Assembly: GCA_050013835.1 (NCBI GenBank)
Contig: JBEKEM010000011.1
Span: forward strand, 1-64,000
Reading direction: 5' to 3'
Origin: Bog-793 sp050013835
GTDB taxonomy: Bacteria; Actinomycetota; Acidimicrobiia; Acidimicrobiales; Bog-793
DNA: 64,000 nt
In this document: piece by piece, positions 53,355 to 60,910 of the stretch
Layout: every line of letters begins with the position of its first letter
Position numbering within the stretch: position 1 is the first letter of the stretch
Position numbers and translations under genes: made by a program
The notes under the pieces: generated by a model
Told to the model about the DNA's origin: nothing
The model's database searches: none
The model's input: the letters and a program-made list of their open reading frames with translations, nothing else

Positions 53355-54155
53355 ATGCCCCTGACGCTGCCAAGCACCCTTTCGCCCTCGAAGCTCTCCC
53401 GTTTCGTGCAGTGCCCGCTCTCCTTCCGCTTCGCTTACGTCGACCAGCTCCCTGAACCCTCCTCGATCCAGCAGGTACGCGGCACCCTCGTCCACAAGGC
53501 GCTCGAGCTGCTGTTCAGCTCGGCGCTCGGCGCCGGACGCACCCGCGAGGCGGCGCAGGAGTCACTCGAGCTCGCCTGGGAGGCGATCACCTCCTCGGAC
53601 GAGTTCACCGGGCTGGCGCTCGACGAGGCGGGTTCCCAGCGCCTCCTCGAGGATGCCCGCCAGCTCGTCGGGCGGTACTTCTCGCTCGAGGACCCGACCG
53701 CCGTGCTCGACGTCGGGCTCGAGCTCGACCTGCGGACGACCATCGAAGGGGTCCAGCTGCGCGGGATCATCGACCGCCTCGACGACCTCGGCGACGGGCG
53801 GCTCGCGGTCGTCGACTACAAGACGGGCCGGGCGCCGCTGCCGGGCCGTTCCCGCTCCAGCCTCACGGGGGTCTACTTCTACGCCATGCTCTGCGAGGAG
53901 GTGCTTGGCACCCGACCGAGCGAGGTGCGCCTTATGTACCTGCGCGACGAGGTCGTCCTCGTCGAGTCCCCTTCGGAACAGGGGATGCGGGGCGTGCGCC
54001 AGCGCGCCCTCGCCGTCTGGCAGGCGATCGGCAGGGCCTGCGCGACGGAGGACTTCCGCCCGAGCCCGTCGGCACTGTGCAAGACCTGCGCGTTCCAGTC
54101 GCGGTGCCCCGCGTTCGCGGGCGCGACGCCGGCCTCCGAGGGGGCGACCGCCTAG
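53355..54155 (+). CDS. PD-(D/E)XK nuclease of the RecB/Cas4 family
   Basis: 266 residues. Motifs: first Cys in LSRFVQCPLSFRFAY, GTLVHKALELLF (His), GIIDRLDDL (Asp), VVDYKTGRAP (DxK pair), and a C-terminal Cys cluster ALCKTCAFQSRCPAF for a 4Fe-4S, together the RecB-family exonuclease architecture. It is a stand-alone nuclease: no helicase, Cas genes or CRISPR array are near. A role in DNA repair is inferred. Twelve bases after the hydrolase stop. Confidence 0.9.
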   Translation: MPLTLPSTLSPSKLSRFVQCPLSFRFAYVDQLPEPSSIQQVRGTLVHKALELLFSSALGAGRTREAAQESLELAWEAITSSDEFTGLALDEAGSQRLLEDARQLVGRYFSLEDPTAVLDVGLELDLRTTIEGVQLRGIIDRLDDLGDGRLAVVDYKTGRAPLPGRSRSSLTGVYFYAMLCEEVLGTRPSEVRLMYLRDEVVLVESPSEQGMRGVRQRALAVWQAIGRACATEDFRPSPSALCKTCAFQSRCPAFAGATPASEGATA

Positions 54156-54164
54156 CCGCCCGGC

Positions 54165-54170
54165 TATCCT
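54165..54170 (+). promoter_or_regulatory. Candidate -10 box of the PAP2 gene
   Basis: TATCCT, nine bases, then ATG 54180. No ribosome site. Confidence 0.45.
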
Positions 54171-54179
54171 CGGGCCGCG

Positions 54180-54719
54180 ATGGCACCCAAGCTCGTCGCC
54201 GTGTTCGATGAGCGCGTCGACGCCGCCTTCGAGCATCTGCGCGGAAACCCCGTCGCCGACAGGGTCTTCTACACCGCTTCAGCGCTGGGCGAGTTCGGGC
54301 TCGTCTGGGTCGTCCTGGCCCTGGTGCGCGCGCTGCGCGGCGGGCCGCGCAACGAACGGGCGGCACTGAGGGCAATCGTCGCGACCGGGATCGAGTCGTT
54401 CCTCGTCAACGTCGTGATGAAGTCGTTCGTGCGCCGACGCCGTCCCGTGAACCACAACGACCACCCCTTGCCGCTGCGACAGCCGCTCTCCTCGAGCTTC
54501 CCCTCGGGCCACGCGACAGCGGCCTTCTGCGGGGCGACGCTGCTCGCCGACGGCGATCGGCGGTGGAGGTCCGTGTACTTCGCCACGGCGGTGGTCGTCG
54601 CGACGAGCCGGGTCTACGTCCGGATCCACCACGCCTCGGATGTCGTCGGGGGCGTCGCGGTCGGTCGGGTGCTCGGCCTGCTCGGGAAGCGCCTCGCCCC
54701 GCTCGGCAGCCGCGGCTGA
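54180..54719 (+). CDS. PAP2 superfamily phosphatase
   Basis: 179 residues, three or four helices. Acid phosphatase signature in order: KSFVRRRRPV, SSSFPSGHATAAFC and SRVYVRIHHASDVVGGV (both catalytic His). Candidate undecaprenyl-pyrophosphate or phosphatidate phosphatase. DedA is encoded two genes upstream, in the same broad lipid-recycling theme. Confidence 0.9.
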   Translation: MAPKLVAVFDERVDAAFEHLRGNPVADRVFYTASALGEFGLVWVVLALVRALRGGPRNERAALRAIVATGIESFLVNVVMKSFVRRRRPVNHNDHPLPLRQPLSSSFPSGHATAAFCGATLLADGDRRWRSVYFATAVVVATSRVYVRIHHASDVVGGVAVGRVLGLLGKRLAPLGSRG

Positions 54720-54746
54720 CCCGGTGGCAGGTGCGGTGAGTCGCCG

Positions 54747-54752
54747 TAAGGT
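54747..54752 (+). promoter_or_regulatory. Candidate -10 box of purE
   Basis: TAAGGT, nine bases, then ATG 54762. No ribosome site. Confidence 0.45.
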
Positions 54753-54761
54753 GGACGGGCC

Positions 54762-55253
54762 ATGAGCGTCGCGATCGTGATGGGGAGCGTCTCCGACGAG
54801 GCCGTGATGCGCCCGGCGGCCGAGGCGCTCGACGAGTTTGGCATCCCCTGGGAGATGCGGGTCGTCTCAGCGCACCGGACGCCGGATGACGCCCTCGGCT
54901 ACGCACGCGACTGCCGGGCCCGGGGCGTGCAGGTCATCATCGCCGGGGCGGGCGGCGCGGCCCACCTCGCCGGCGTACTCGCCGCCGCGACGCCACTGCC
55001 GGTGATCGGGGTGCCGATCGCGCTCCCCGCCCTGTCCGGTCTCGACTCGCTGCTTTCGATGGTGCAGATGCCCCGCGGTGTGCCCGTCGCGACCGTCGGG
55101 ATCGACGGCGCCCGCAACGCCGGCCTCCTCGCCGCGCGCATGCTCGGAATCGCCGACGAGAGGATCGCCGAGGCGGTCGTCGGGTACCAGGCTCGGCTGG
55201 CGGACGAGGTGCGCGCCCAGGATTCGTCGCTGCAGAGCCGAGCCGGCGACTGA
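54762..55253 (+). CDS. purE: N5-carboxyaminoimidazole ribonucleotide mutase
   Basis: Class I PurE converts N5-CAIR to CAIR in purine synthesis. 163 residues: MGSVSDEAVMRPAAEAL, VVSAHRTPDD, IAGAGGAAHLAGVLAA, GVPIALPALSGLDSLLSMVQMP and VATVGIDGARNAGLLAARML. purK is not beside it. Confidence 0.96.
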   Translation: MSVAIVMGSVSDEAVMRPAAEALDEFGIPWEMRVVSAHRTPDDALGYARDCRARGVQVIIAGAGGAAHLAGVLAAATPLPVIGVPIALPALSGLDSLLSMVQMPRGVPVATVGIDGARNAGLLAARMLGIADERIAEAVVGYQARLADEVRAQDSSLQSRAGD

Positions 55254-55272
55254 TCCCGCACGGGCCGGTCCG

Positions 55273-56091
55273 ATGGCTTCACTCGCCGCGCGGCTCGGAT
55301 TGGCCCCGGCGGCGCGCGTGCTCATCGTCTCGTGCGACGATCTCGGCTTCTCCCACTCGACGAACGTCTCGGTCTACGACTCGCTGCGGCGGGGCGTCGC
55401 CACCTCCGCAGCGCTGATGGTCCCGGCCCCCTGGGCGCGGGGCGCCGTCAGCGCCTACCGGGGTGAGGACGTGGGCGTTCACCTCACGCTCAACTCCGAG
55501 CACGAGCTCCTGCGGTGGGGCCCGATCACGCACTCCCCGTCGCTGCTCGACGGCGAGGGGGCGTTCCCCCGCACGATCGCCGACATCTGGGAACACGCCG
55601 ACCTCGACGAGGTGCGCCACGAGTGGCGGGCGCAGATCGACCGGTCGGTGCTGTGGGGTTTCGACGTGTCCCACCTCGACACCCACCTCGGCGGGGTCGA
55701 GCTAAAACCCGAGTTCTTCGACGTCTACCTCGATCTCGCCGCCGAGCTCCGGCTCCCCGTGCGCCTGCCGGGGGCCGAGGAGGAGCGGCGGGTGGGCTTT
55801 CCGTTCCGGGAGCTCGCCGCTGAACGGGGAGTCGTCGCCCCGGACCGCGTCGTGGCAGCCTCCGCCTTCACGGGCGGCCCCGGCGACCTCGACCTCGTCC
55901 CGCCCGGGATCAACGAGGTCCGCGCCTCGCCGGCGCTCGATTCCCCTGAGCTGCGCGCCGCAGCAACCGACTGGCGCTCACGGGTCGCCGACGCCGCGCT
56001 CCTCGGGCCCGACGGCCCGCTCGCGCGCCTCGTGCGGTCGGCGCCGGTCACGACGATCGGCTACCGAGCGCTCCGCCGGCTGATGCGCTGA
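55273..56091 (+). CDS. YdjC/ChbG-family carbohydrate deacetylase-like protein
   Basis: 272 residues. Metal motifs of the family: Asp pair in LIVSCDDLGFSHSTNVSVYD, HLTLNSEHELLRW, and DVSHLDTHLGG (His and Asp). Members deacetylate N-acetylated sugars such as chitobiose. ATG 55273 lies 19 nt after purE, so they are likely co-transcribed, but the pathway link is unclear. Confidence 0.88.
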   Translation: MASLAARLGLAPAARVLIVSCDDLGFSHSTNVSVYDSLRRGVATSAALMVPAPWARGAVSAYRGEDVGVHLTLNSEHELLRWGPITHSPSLLDGEGAFPRTIADIWEHADLDEVRHEWRAQIDRSVLWGFDVSHLDTHLGGVELKPEFFDVYLDLAAELRLPVRLPGAEEERRVGFPFRELAAERGVVAPDRVVAASAFTGGPGDLDLVPPGINEVRASPALDSPELRAAATDWRSRVADAALLGPDGPLARLVRSAPVTTIGYRALRRLMR

Positions 56092-56124
56092 TCTCGACGG
56101 CGCCGCCGGGCGGCCCCGAGGTCG

Positions 56125-56541
56125 TCAGTAGTACTTCGGCACGTAGGCGCCGCGTCCGAGCGCCGCGCTCTCGTAGTAGTCGAGCGACTCGTCGACCTCG
56201 CCGCGCAGCTCGCGCACCCACTCGAGGCGCTCCTTCAGCATTCGCTCGACGCCTGAGCGCAGCGTCGTCGAGGAGATCGCGCAGGACCCACAGGCCCCCT
56301 GGAGCTCGACCTCGACGATCCCCTCCTGGTAGTCGACGTGGCCGAGGACAAGGTCGCCGCCGTCCTGCTGGATCGCCTCGCGCATCAGCTCGATGAGCTC
56401 CGTGAGCGCCGCGCGACGGCGCTCGAGCTCCTCGGGGGAGAGCTCCGCCCCGTCGGGGACCCCGGGAGCATCGGGGGCCGACGCCTCCGATGCCGCTGCG
56501 GGGATCGCCGTTCCGTCCGCTCGGCCGTCGTCACCCGTCAT
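56125..56541 (-). CDS. NifU C-terminal domain (Nfu-type) iron-sulfur protein
   Basis: About 138 residues. N-terminal 40 disordered (Ala/Pro/Asp), then the NifU domain: LIREAI-like ELMREAIQQDGGDLVLGHVDY, QGACGSCAISSTTLRSGVERMLKERL with the CxxC that holds a transient Fe-S cluster. A C-terminal acidic and Tyr tail follows. Starts at 56541, 56547 or GTG 56550 are all possible; 56541 has GGGGAAG at the right distance. It likely supplies clusters to enzymes such as IspG (inference). Confidence 0.9.
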   Translation of the reverse strand: MTGDDGRADGTAIPAAASEASAPDAPGVPDGAELSPEELERRRAALTELIELMREAIQQDGGDLVLGHVDYQEGIVEVELQGACGSCAISSTTLRSGVERMLKERLEWVRELRGEVDESLDYYESAALGRGAYVPKYY

Positions 56542-56600
56542 CGCCATCACTTCCCCGTTCCCCGCCAGTCCGTGCCTACCGAGACCGGAAGCCCGCGGCT

Positions 56601-56606
56601 TAGGAT
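56601..56606 (+). promoter_or_regulatory. Candidate -10 box of the nucleotidyltransferase gene
   Basis: TAGGAT, six bases, ATG 56613. No ribosome site. Confidence 0.5.
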
Positions 56607-56612
56607 GCCGCG

Positions 56613-57491
56613 ATGCAGCTCGTCATCCTCGCGGCTGGGCACGGTACCCGCTACGGGGGGCTCAAGCAGCTCGCCCCGGTCGGGCCTCACGATGAGGCCA
56701 TCATGGACTATACGGTGGCGGCGGCCGAATCCAGCGGGTTCGGGGGCATCGTGCTCGTCGTGCGCGACGAAATCCGCGAGCAGATGGCGCACCACATCGC
56801 CGTCCACTGGCCTGCCTCGCTCGCCGTCGCCATGGTCTTCCAGCCCCCCGTCCCCGGGACGGCGCAGGCCGTCGCCGCGGCCGCGCCCGCGCTCCACGGC
56901 CCCTTCGGCGTGGTGAACGCCGACGACCTGTACGGCGAGGCAGCATTGCGGGCCGTCCACGACCACTTCCGGGGCCCCGGTGCCGAGGGGATCGGCGACG
57001 ATTCCCACGTCCTCGTCGCCTACCAGCTCGTGCGCACCGTGCTCACCGACGCAGCGGTGAAGCGTGGGCTCCTCGAGTCGGGCGACGACGGACTGCTCGT
57101 CCGGATTGCCGAGCACTCCGTGTCACTGCTCGACGACGGCAGCTTCGTCGCCGTGCCTCTCGGCACCCACGAACCGCCCGAGAAGCCCGAGCCGCGGATC
57201 GTGCCGGGATCGGCGCGGGTCTCGATGAACCTCTGGGGCTTCCATCCGCGTATCCTCGGCATGCTCGACGACGCGCTGGCGGCATTCGATCCCGGGCCCG
57301 AAGGCCGGGAGCTTCTCCTGCCCCAGGTGATCGGTGACCTCGTCGCGACGGGGGCGGACCGCGTGCGCGTCGTCGACACCGAGGCGCACTGCATCGGGGT
57401 CACGCACACCGAGGACGTCGCGATCGTGCGCGCCGAGCTCGCCGAGACCGCCGACGACCTCGCCCCGACCCGGGGGTCCAGCGGGACCTGA
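56613..57491 (+). CDS. Sugar-phosphate nucleotidyltransferase-like protein
   Basis: 292 residues. N-terminal Rossmann-like NTP-transferase motif LAAGHGTRYGGLKQLAPVGP (a variant of G-x-G-T-R...K), PVPGTAQAVAAAA and the metal Asp in GVVNADDLYGEAA. The C-terminal half contains MNLWGFHPRILGML. It probably activates a sugar or similar phosphate with NTP; the substrate is unknown. Confidence 0.85.
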   Translation: MQLVILAAGHGTRYGGLKQLAPVGPHDEAIMDYTVAAAESSGFGGIVLVVRDEIREQMAHHIAVHWPASLAVAMVFQPPVPGTAQAVAAAAPALHGPFGVVNADDLYGEAALRAVHDHFRGPGAEGIGDDSHVLVAYQLVRTVLTDAAVKRGLLESGDDGLLVRIAEHSVSLLDDGSFVAVPLGTHEPPEKPEPRIVPGSARVSMNLWGFHPRILGMLDDALAAFDPGPEGRELLLPQVIGDLVATGADRVRVVDTEAHCIGVTHTEDVAIVRAELAETADDLAPTRGSSGT

Positions 57492-57556
57492 CCCGAAGGC
57501 GGTGCCTCCGGGCCGCCCGCCGGTGGATCGGGCGGCGCGTCTGGGGTCGCGGGCCC

Positions 57557-57577
57557 GGCGGTCGACCGCCCGTTTTT
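57557..57577 (+). terminator. Intrinsic terminator with T-run
   Basis: GGCGGTCGACCGCC folds into a 5-bp stem with TCGA loop, followed by CG and TTTTT (57573-57577). It ends the nucleotidyltransferase transcript just before the next promoter. It is the best intrinsic terminator seen in the window. Confidence 0.7.
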
Positions 57578-57597
57578 CGCCGACGAACGGGACTGCG

Positions 57598-57603
57598 TAG
57601 TGT
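57598..57603 (+). promoter_or_regulatory. Candidate -10 box of the class IV aminotransferase gene
   Basis: TAGTGT, seven bases, ATG 57611. No ribosome site. Confidence 0.5.
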
Positions 57604-57610
57604 GGGCTGC

Positions 57611-58441
57611 ATGCCACTCGTCTACGTCAACGGCGCGCTCGTCACCAAGGCGAACGCGACCGTCTCGGTTTTCGACCACGGACTCGTCGTCGGCGACGGG
57701 GTCTTCGAGACAATTCTCCTCTACGACGGACAGCCCTTCGCCATGGCCCGCCACCTCGCGCGGCTCGAACGCTCGACGCGCGGGCTCGGGATCGTCCCCG
57801 TCCCCTCCGAGGACGTGGCCCGGGCAGTCGCGGCCGTCGTCGACACGGCGGAGTTCGCCGTCGGCCGGATCCGGATCACGATCAGCTCGGGAGCGGGACC
57901 GCTGGGGAGCGGACGGGGGACGGACCCGCCCACGCTCATCGTCGCCGCCGACCCGTTCGACCCCTTCGACGAGCCCGCCTCCGTGGCGGTCATGCCCTGG
58001 CCGCGCAACGAGCACGGTGCCCTGGCGGGCCTGAAGACGACGTCGTACGCCGAGAACGCCCTCGCCCTCGAGCGCGCGCACACGACCGGCGCCGACGAGG
58101 CGATCTTCGGCAACACGGCGGGCCAGCTCTGCGAGGGGACCGGGTCGAACGTCTTCGTCGTCGTCGGCGGCGAGCTCCTCACCCCGCCGCCGTCGTCAGG
58201 CCTGCTCGAGGGCGTGACGCGCGCCCTCGTGCTGGAGAAGCACGGCGGCGCCGAGCGCGACTACCCGCTCGCCGCCTTCGCCCGGGGCGAGTTCGATGAG
58301 GCCTTCCTCACCTCGACGCTGCGCGGCGTCCAGCCGATCGGGACGGTCGACGGGAGGAAGGTCGCCACGGTGGGCGGATCCGAGACCCGCCGGGCGTCCG
58401 CCGTCTACGCCTCACTGCTCGCCGGCGAGATCGCCCCGTAG
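57611..58441 (+). CDS. Aminotransferase class IV (PabC/Ilv/Dat-like)
   Basis: PLP enzyme of 276 residues. Motifs: VYVNGALV, VFDHGLVVGDGVFETILLYDG, catalytic Lys in LAGLKTTSYAENALA near 145, and EGTGSNVFVVVGGELLTPPPSSGLLEGVTRALVLE. Length and the second block fit 4-amino-4-deoxychorismate lyase (PabC), in line with folC in the window. A branched-chain or D-amino-acid aminotransferase cannot be excluded. Confidence 0.9.
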   Translation: MPLVYVNGALVTKANATVSVFDHGLVVGDGVFETILLYDGQPFAMARHLARLERSTRGLGIVPVPSEDVARAVAAVVDTAEFAVGRIRITISSGAGPLGSGRGTDPPTLIVAADPFDPFDEPASVAVMPWPRNEHGALAGLKTTSYAENALALERAHTTGADEAIFGNTAGQLCEGTGSNVFVVVGGELLTPPPSSGLLEGVTRALVLEKHGGAERDYPLAAFARGEFDEAFLTSTLRGVQPIGTVDGRKVATVGGSETRRASAVYASLLAGEIAP

Positions 58442-58488
58442 GGACCAGGGCGCCGCGAGGCGCGACCTCGACGGTGGGTGCGCCTGAC

Positions 58489-58494
58489 TACAGT
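58489..58494 (+). promoter_or_regulatory. Candidate -10 box of the SGNH-like gene
   Basis: TACAGT followed about 40 nt later by the GTG at 58535, with GAGG between. A conventional leader rather than a leaderless start. Confidence 0.35.
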
Positions 58495-58534
58495 CGGCGG
58501 CCGAACCGCTCCCTGCGACGAACGAGGTCCGGCC

Positions 58535-59275
58535 GTGCGCACCTTTGCCTGGAGAATGCCGGTGGCGCTCGTCGCCGCGGCCGCCTTGGCCGTGGTCGTG
58601 GCCCTCACCGTCACCGACGCGCCGGCGAGCTCGCACCCCCCGTACCCGCTCGGGCACGCCCGCGACTGCCGCCACCACTACTACAAGGAGACCCGGCGGC
58701 ACATCGTGGCGGGGAAGGAGGTCACCTACGTCGAGTGCGTCTGGCTGGCCAAGCCGCCGCCCACCACCACGACGCTCGCGGCCGGACCGGGATTCGTCGC
58801 CGGGCACGTCACGGCGATCGGCGACTCCGTGATGCTCGACGCCGCCCCGGATCTCGCCGCGGACATCCCCGGGATCGATATCGAGGCGACCGTGAGCCGC
58901 CAGTGGGACGCGGGCATCGCCCTCGCCGTCCAGCTGAAGGCGGAGGACCGGCTGGGCGCGATCGTCGTGATCGACCTCGGGACGAACGGCCCGATCAGCG
59001 TCGCCCAGTTCCAGCAGATGATGGCCGTGCTCGCCCGGGCCTCGCGAGTCGTGTTCGTGACCGTCCACCTACCGCCCTCCTATAGCTGGTACAAGTCCGT
59101 AAACGTCGTCCTCAAAGAGGAGGTGCCGCACTACGCCAACGCCCGGCTCGCCGACTTCAACGCCCTTGCCGACGCCCACCCCGGCTGGTTCGGGTCCGAC
59201 GGGATCCACATGGTGATCGGCGGGACCGGCACCCAGGCGATGGCACGGCTCATCACCGCGACGATCAAGGGCTGA
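58535..59275 (+). CDS. Exported SGNH/GDSL-like hydrolase domain protein
   Basis: 246 residues. Signal or anchor helix (MPVALVAAAALAVVVALTV), a Cys/His-containing pre-domain (ARDCRHHYYKE, YVECVWLAK), a Pro-Thr linker, then an SGNH fold: IGDSVMLDAAP (Ser), VIDLGTNG (Gly-Asn) and DGIHM (Asp-x-x-His). It resembles the extracytoplasmic domain that follows acyltransferase-3 proteins. Likely an O-acyl-esterase or transferase on the cell surface. Substrate unknown. Confidence 0.87.
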   Translation: MRTFAWRMPVALVAAAALAVVVALTVTDAPASSHPPYPLGHARDCRHHYYKETRRHIVAGKEVTYVECVWLAKPPPTTTTLAAGPGFVAGHVTAIGDSVMLDAAPDLAADIPGIDIEATVSRQWDAGIALAVQLKAEDRLGAIVVIDLGTNGPISVAQFQQMMAVLARASRVVFVTVHLPPSYSWYKSVNVVLKEEVPHYANARLADFNALADAHPGWFGSDGIHMVIGGTGTQAMARLITATIKG

Positions 59276-59316
59276 CGGGCCGGTGCCCATCCGCCCGGGC
59301 ACCGGCCCGGACGGGT

Positions 59317-59322
59317 GATAAT
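59317..59322 (+). promoter_or_regulatory. Candidate -10 box of the small Cys/His protein gene
   Basis: GATAAT, close to the TATAAT consensus, five bases before GTG 59328. Confidence 0.5.
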
Positions 59323-59327
59323 GCCTC

Positions 59328-59585
59328 GTGGCACGTCGGCGCACCCCCGTTCCGCCACCGAGGCGCGCGGTCTTCGCCCGTGACCCGCTGACGGGGCGAA
59401 CCGCCGAGGTGCGCGCGATCCAGCCCCACGCCGCCGAGAAGCCCTACCGCTGCCCCGGCTGCCGCCAGGAGATCGCCCCGGGTGTCGGGCACGTCGTCGT
59501 CGTGCCGTTGGCAGACGCCTCCGAGCGCCGCCACTGGCACGCCGCCTGCTGGGACCGGCGCAGGACGCGGCCTCCGGCACGATGA
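59328..59585 (+). CDS. Small zinc-ribbon-like protein, conserved in Actinobacteria
   Basis: 85 residues. Cysteine/His pattern YRCPGCRQEIAPGVGHVVVV then RHWHAACWDRR suggests one zinc site. The N-terminus is Arg/Pro-rich and basic. I recall similar short actinobacterial proteins often mislabelled 'ATP/GTP-binding protein'; no function is assigned. It has a clean leaderless promoter and a hairpin after it, so it is a stand-alone gene. Confidence 0.8.
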   Translation: MARRRTPVPPPRRAVFARDPLTGRTAEVRAIQPHAAEKPYRCPGCRQEIAPGVGHVVVVPLADASERRHWHAACWDRRRTRPPAR

Positions 59586-59590
59586 GGGAC

Positions 59591-59606
59591 CCCGGTTGCC
59601 CGGGGC
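59591..59606 (+). terminator. GC hairpin after the small protein gene
   Basis: CCCCGG-TTGC-CCGGGG forms a 6-bp stem with tetraloop, starting 6 nt after the stop codon. No T-run. Confidence 0.4.
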
Positions 59607-59632
59607 GGGGCCGGGGCCGACTACCCGAGCAG

Positions 59633-59638
59633 TAAACT
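59633..59638 (+). promoter_or_regulatory. Candidate -10 box of the DUF2510 gene
   Basis: TAAACT lies about 40 nt before the GTG at 59678, which has GGAG at 8 nt. Confidence 0.4.
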
Positions 59639-59677
59639 CACCTCGCGCGGCGCGCGCATCGACAACGGAGAACCTTC

Positions 59678-60199
59678 GTGTACGGGGCAGTCAGCCTGCA
59701 TTCGCTCGGATATTCCAGCGGTGACGTCGTGCTCATGACCGTCGTCGGCCTGTTCTTCGCCCTGATGGGCTACCACATCTCCGTGCGGCACCGGCTGCTG
59801 CACGGGGTCACCCCCTGGCGACTCCCTTCGATCTTCTGGGCGGTCCTGTGCGGGATCTTCCCGCCCGGGATCATCGTCGAGATCGTCGCCGAGGTGACGA
59901 CGCGCCCGCAGCCCCGCCCGAGCCCGACGCCCGGCGTGACGGGGCGGCCCGCCGACCCGTTCGCCTTCGGTGGCCAACGCGCCGCCGGCTCGGACATGCT
60001 CGCGCCGATCGAGATCGCCCCCGGCCCCACGGCTCTCCACCCGTCGTTCATTCGTCCGCCGGACGACGGATCGGGCAAACCGGCGCTGTTCGGCTGGTAT
60101 CCCGACGTCACCGGGCGCCACGAACTGCGCTACTGGGACGGCCGGGGCTGGACAGCGAACGTCGCCGACCGGGGCACGCGGGCGACCGACCCGGTGTAG
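59678..60199 (+). CDS. DUF2510-domain membrane protein
   Basis: 173 residues. Two hydrophobic segments (VLMTVVGLFFALMGYHI and IFWAVLCGIFPPGIIVEIV), a Pro-rich linker, and a C-terminal DUF2510 motif GWYPDVTGRHELRYWDGRGWT. DUF2510 is an actinobacterial motif in membrane or stress proteins of unknown role. Convergent with the DUF2469 gene. Confidence 0.85.
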   Translation: MYGAVSLHSLGYSSGDVVLMTVVGLFFALMGYHISVRHRLLHGVTPWRLPSIFWAVLCGIFPPGIIVEIVAEVTTRPQPRPSPTPGVTGRPADPFAFGGQRAAGSDMLAPIEIAPGPTALHPSFIRPPDDGSGKPALFGWYPDVTGRHELRYWDGRGWTANVADRGTRATDPV

Positions 60200-60226
60200 C
60201 TGGCCCCCGCGCCCGCGGGCCGAACC

Positions 60227-60523
60227 TCAGAGATCCTTCTCCGGCAGCGCCTCGACGTTCACGTCCCGGAAGGTGACGACCTTCACCGACGAGACGAAGC
60301 GGGCCGGGCGGTACATGTCCCAGACCCAGGCGTCGCCGAGCTCGACCTCGAAATGGGTCGCCCCCGCGCTCTCGTGCGGGGTCACCGTCACCTCGTTGGC
60401 GAGGTAGAAGCGGCGCTCGGTCTCCACGACGTAGCGGAACATCGGCAGCACGGCGCGGTACTCCTGGTACAGCGCGAGCTCGATCTCCGCCTCGAACTGG
60501 TCGAGGTCCTCTTCGGCGCTCAA
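60227..60523 (-). CDS. DUF2469 family protein
   Basis: 98 residues, conserved across Actinobacteria next to rplS/rnhB (Rv2901c-like). Sequence SAEEDLDQFEAEIELALYQEY, then VVETERRFYLANEV, is characteristic. TTG start at 60523 with AGGAG at 7 nt. Last gene of the ffh-to-rplS operon. Function unknown. Confidence 0.92.
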   Translation of the reverse strand: MSAEEDLDQFEAEIELALYQEYRAVLPMFRYVVETERRFYLANEVTVTPHESAGATHFEVELGDAWVWDMYRPARFVSSVKVVTFRDVNVEALPEKDL

Positions 60524-60559
60524 CGTCGGCTCCTCATCCGCCAGCCTCCGATCCCCGGT

Positions 60560-60910
60560 TCAGCGCGTGGCGCGACGCTCCTTGATCTTCGCGGCCTTTC
60601 CGACCCGGTCGCGCAGGTAGTACAGCTTCGCGCGCCGGACGTCGCCTTCGGACACCACCTCGATCTTGGCGAGGATCGGCGAGTGAACCGGGAACGTCCG
60701 CTCCACGCCGACGCCGAAGCTCACCTTGCGGACGCTGAAGGTCTCGCGGGCCCCCGAGCCCTGGCGGCGCATCACGGCGCCCTGGAAGACCTGGATCCGC
60801 TCCCGGTTGCCCTCGACCACGCGGACGTGCACTTTCACCGTGTCGCCGGGGCGGAAGTCGGGGATGTCGTCGCGCAGCGTCGCGCGGTCAACGAGATCGG
60901 TGGGGTTCAT
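60560..60910 (-). CDS. rplS: 50S ribosomal protein L19
   Basis: 116 residues. DFRPGDTVKVHVRVVEGNRERIQVFQGAVMRRQG, TFSVRKVSFGVGVERTFPVHSP and RRAKLYYLRDRVGKAAKIKERR. ATG 60910 lies inside the end of trmD (23-nt overlap). Confidence 0.97.
   Translation of the reverse strand: MNPTDLVDRATLRDDIPDFRPGDTVKVHVRVVEGNRERIQVFQGAVMRRQGSGARETFSVRKVSFGVGVERTFPVHSPILAKIEVVSEGDVRRAKLYYLRDRVGKAAKIKERRATR

Noticed and set aside
53355..54155. Cas4 of a CRISPR system
   Set aside because: No Cas1/Cas2 genes or repeat arrays in the 64 kb; general RecB-family nuclease is the safer call.
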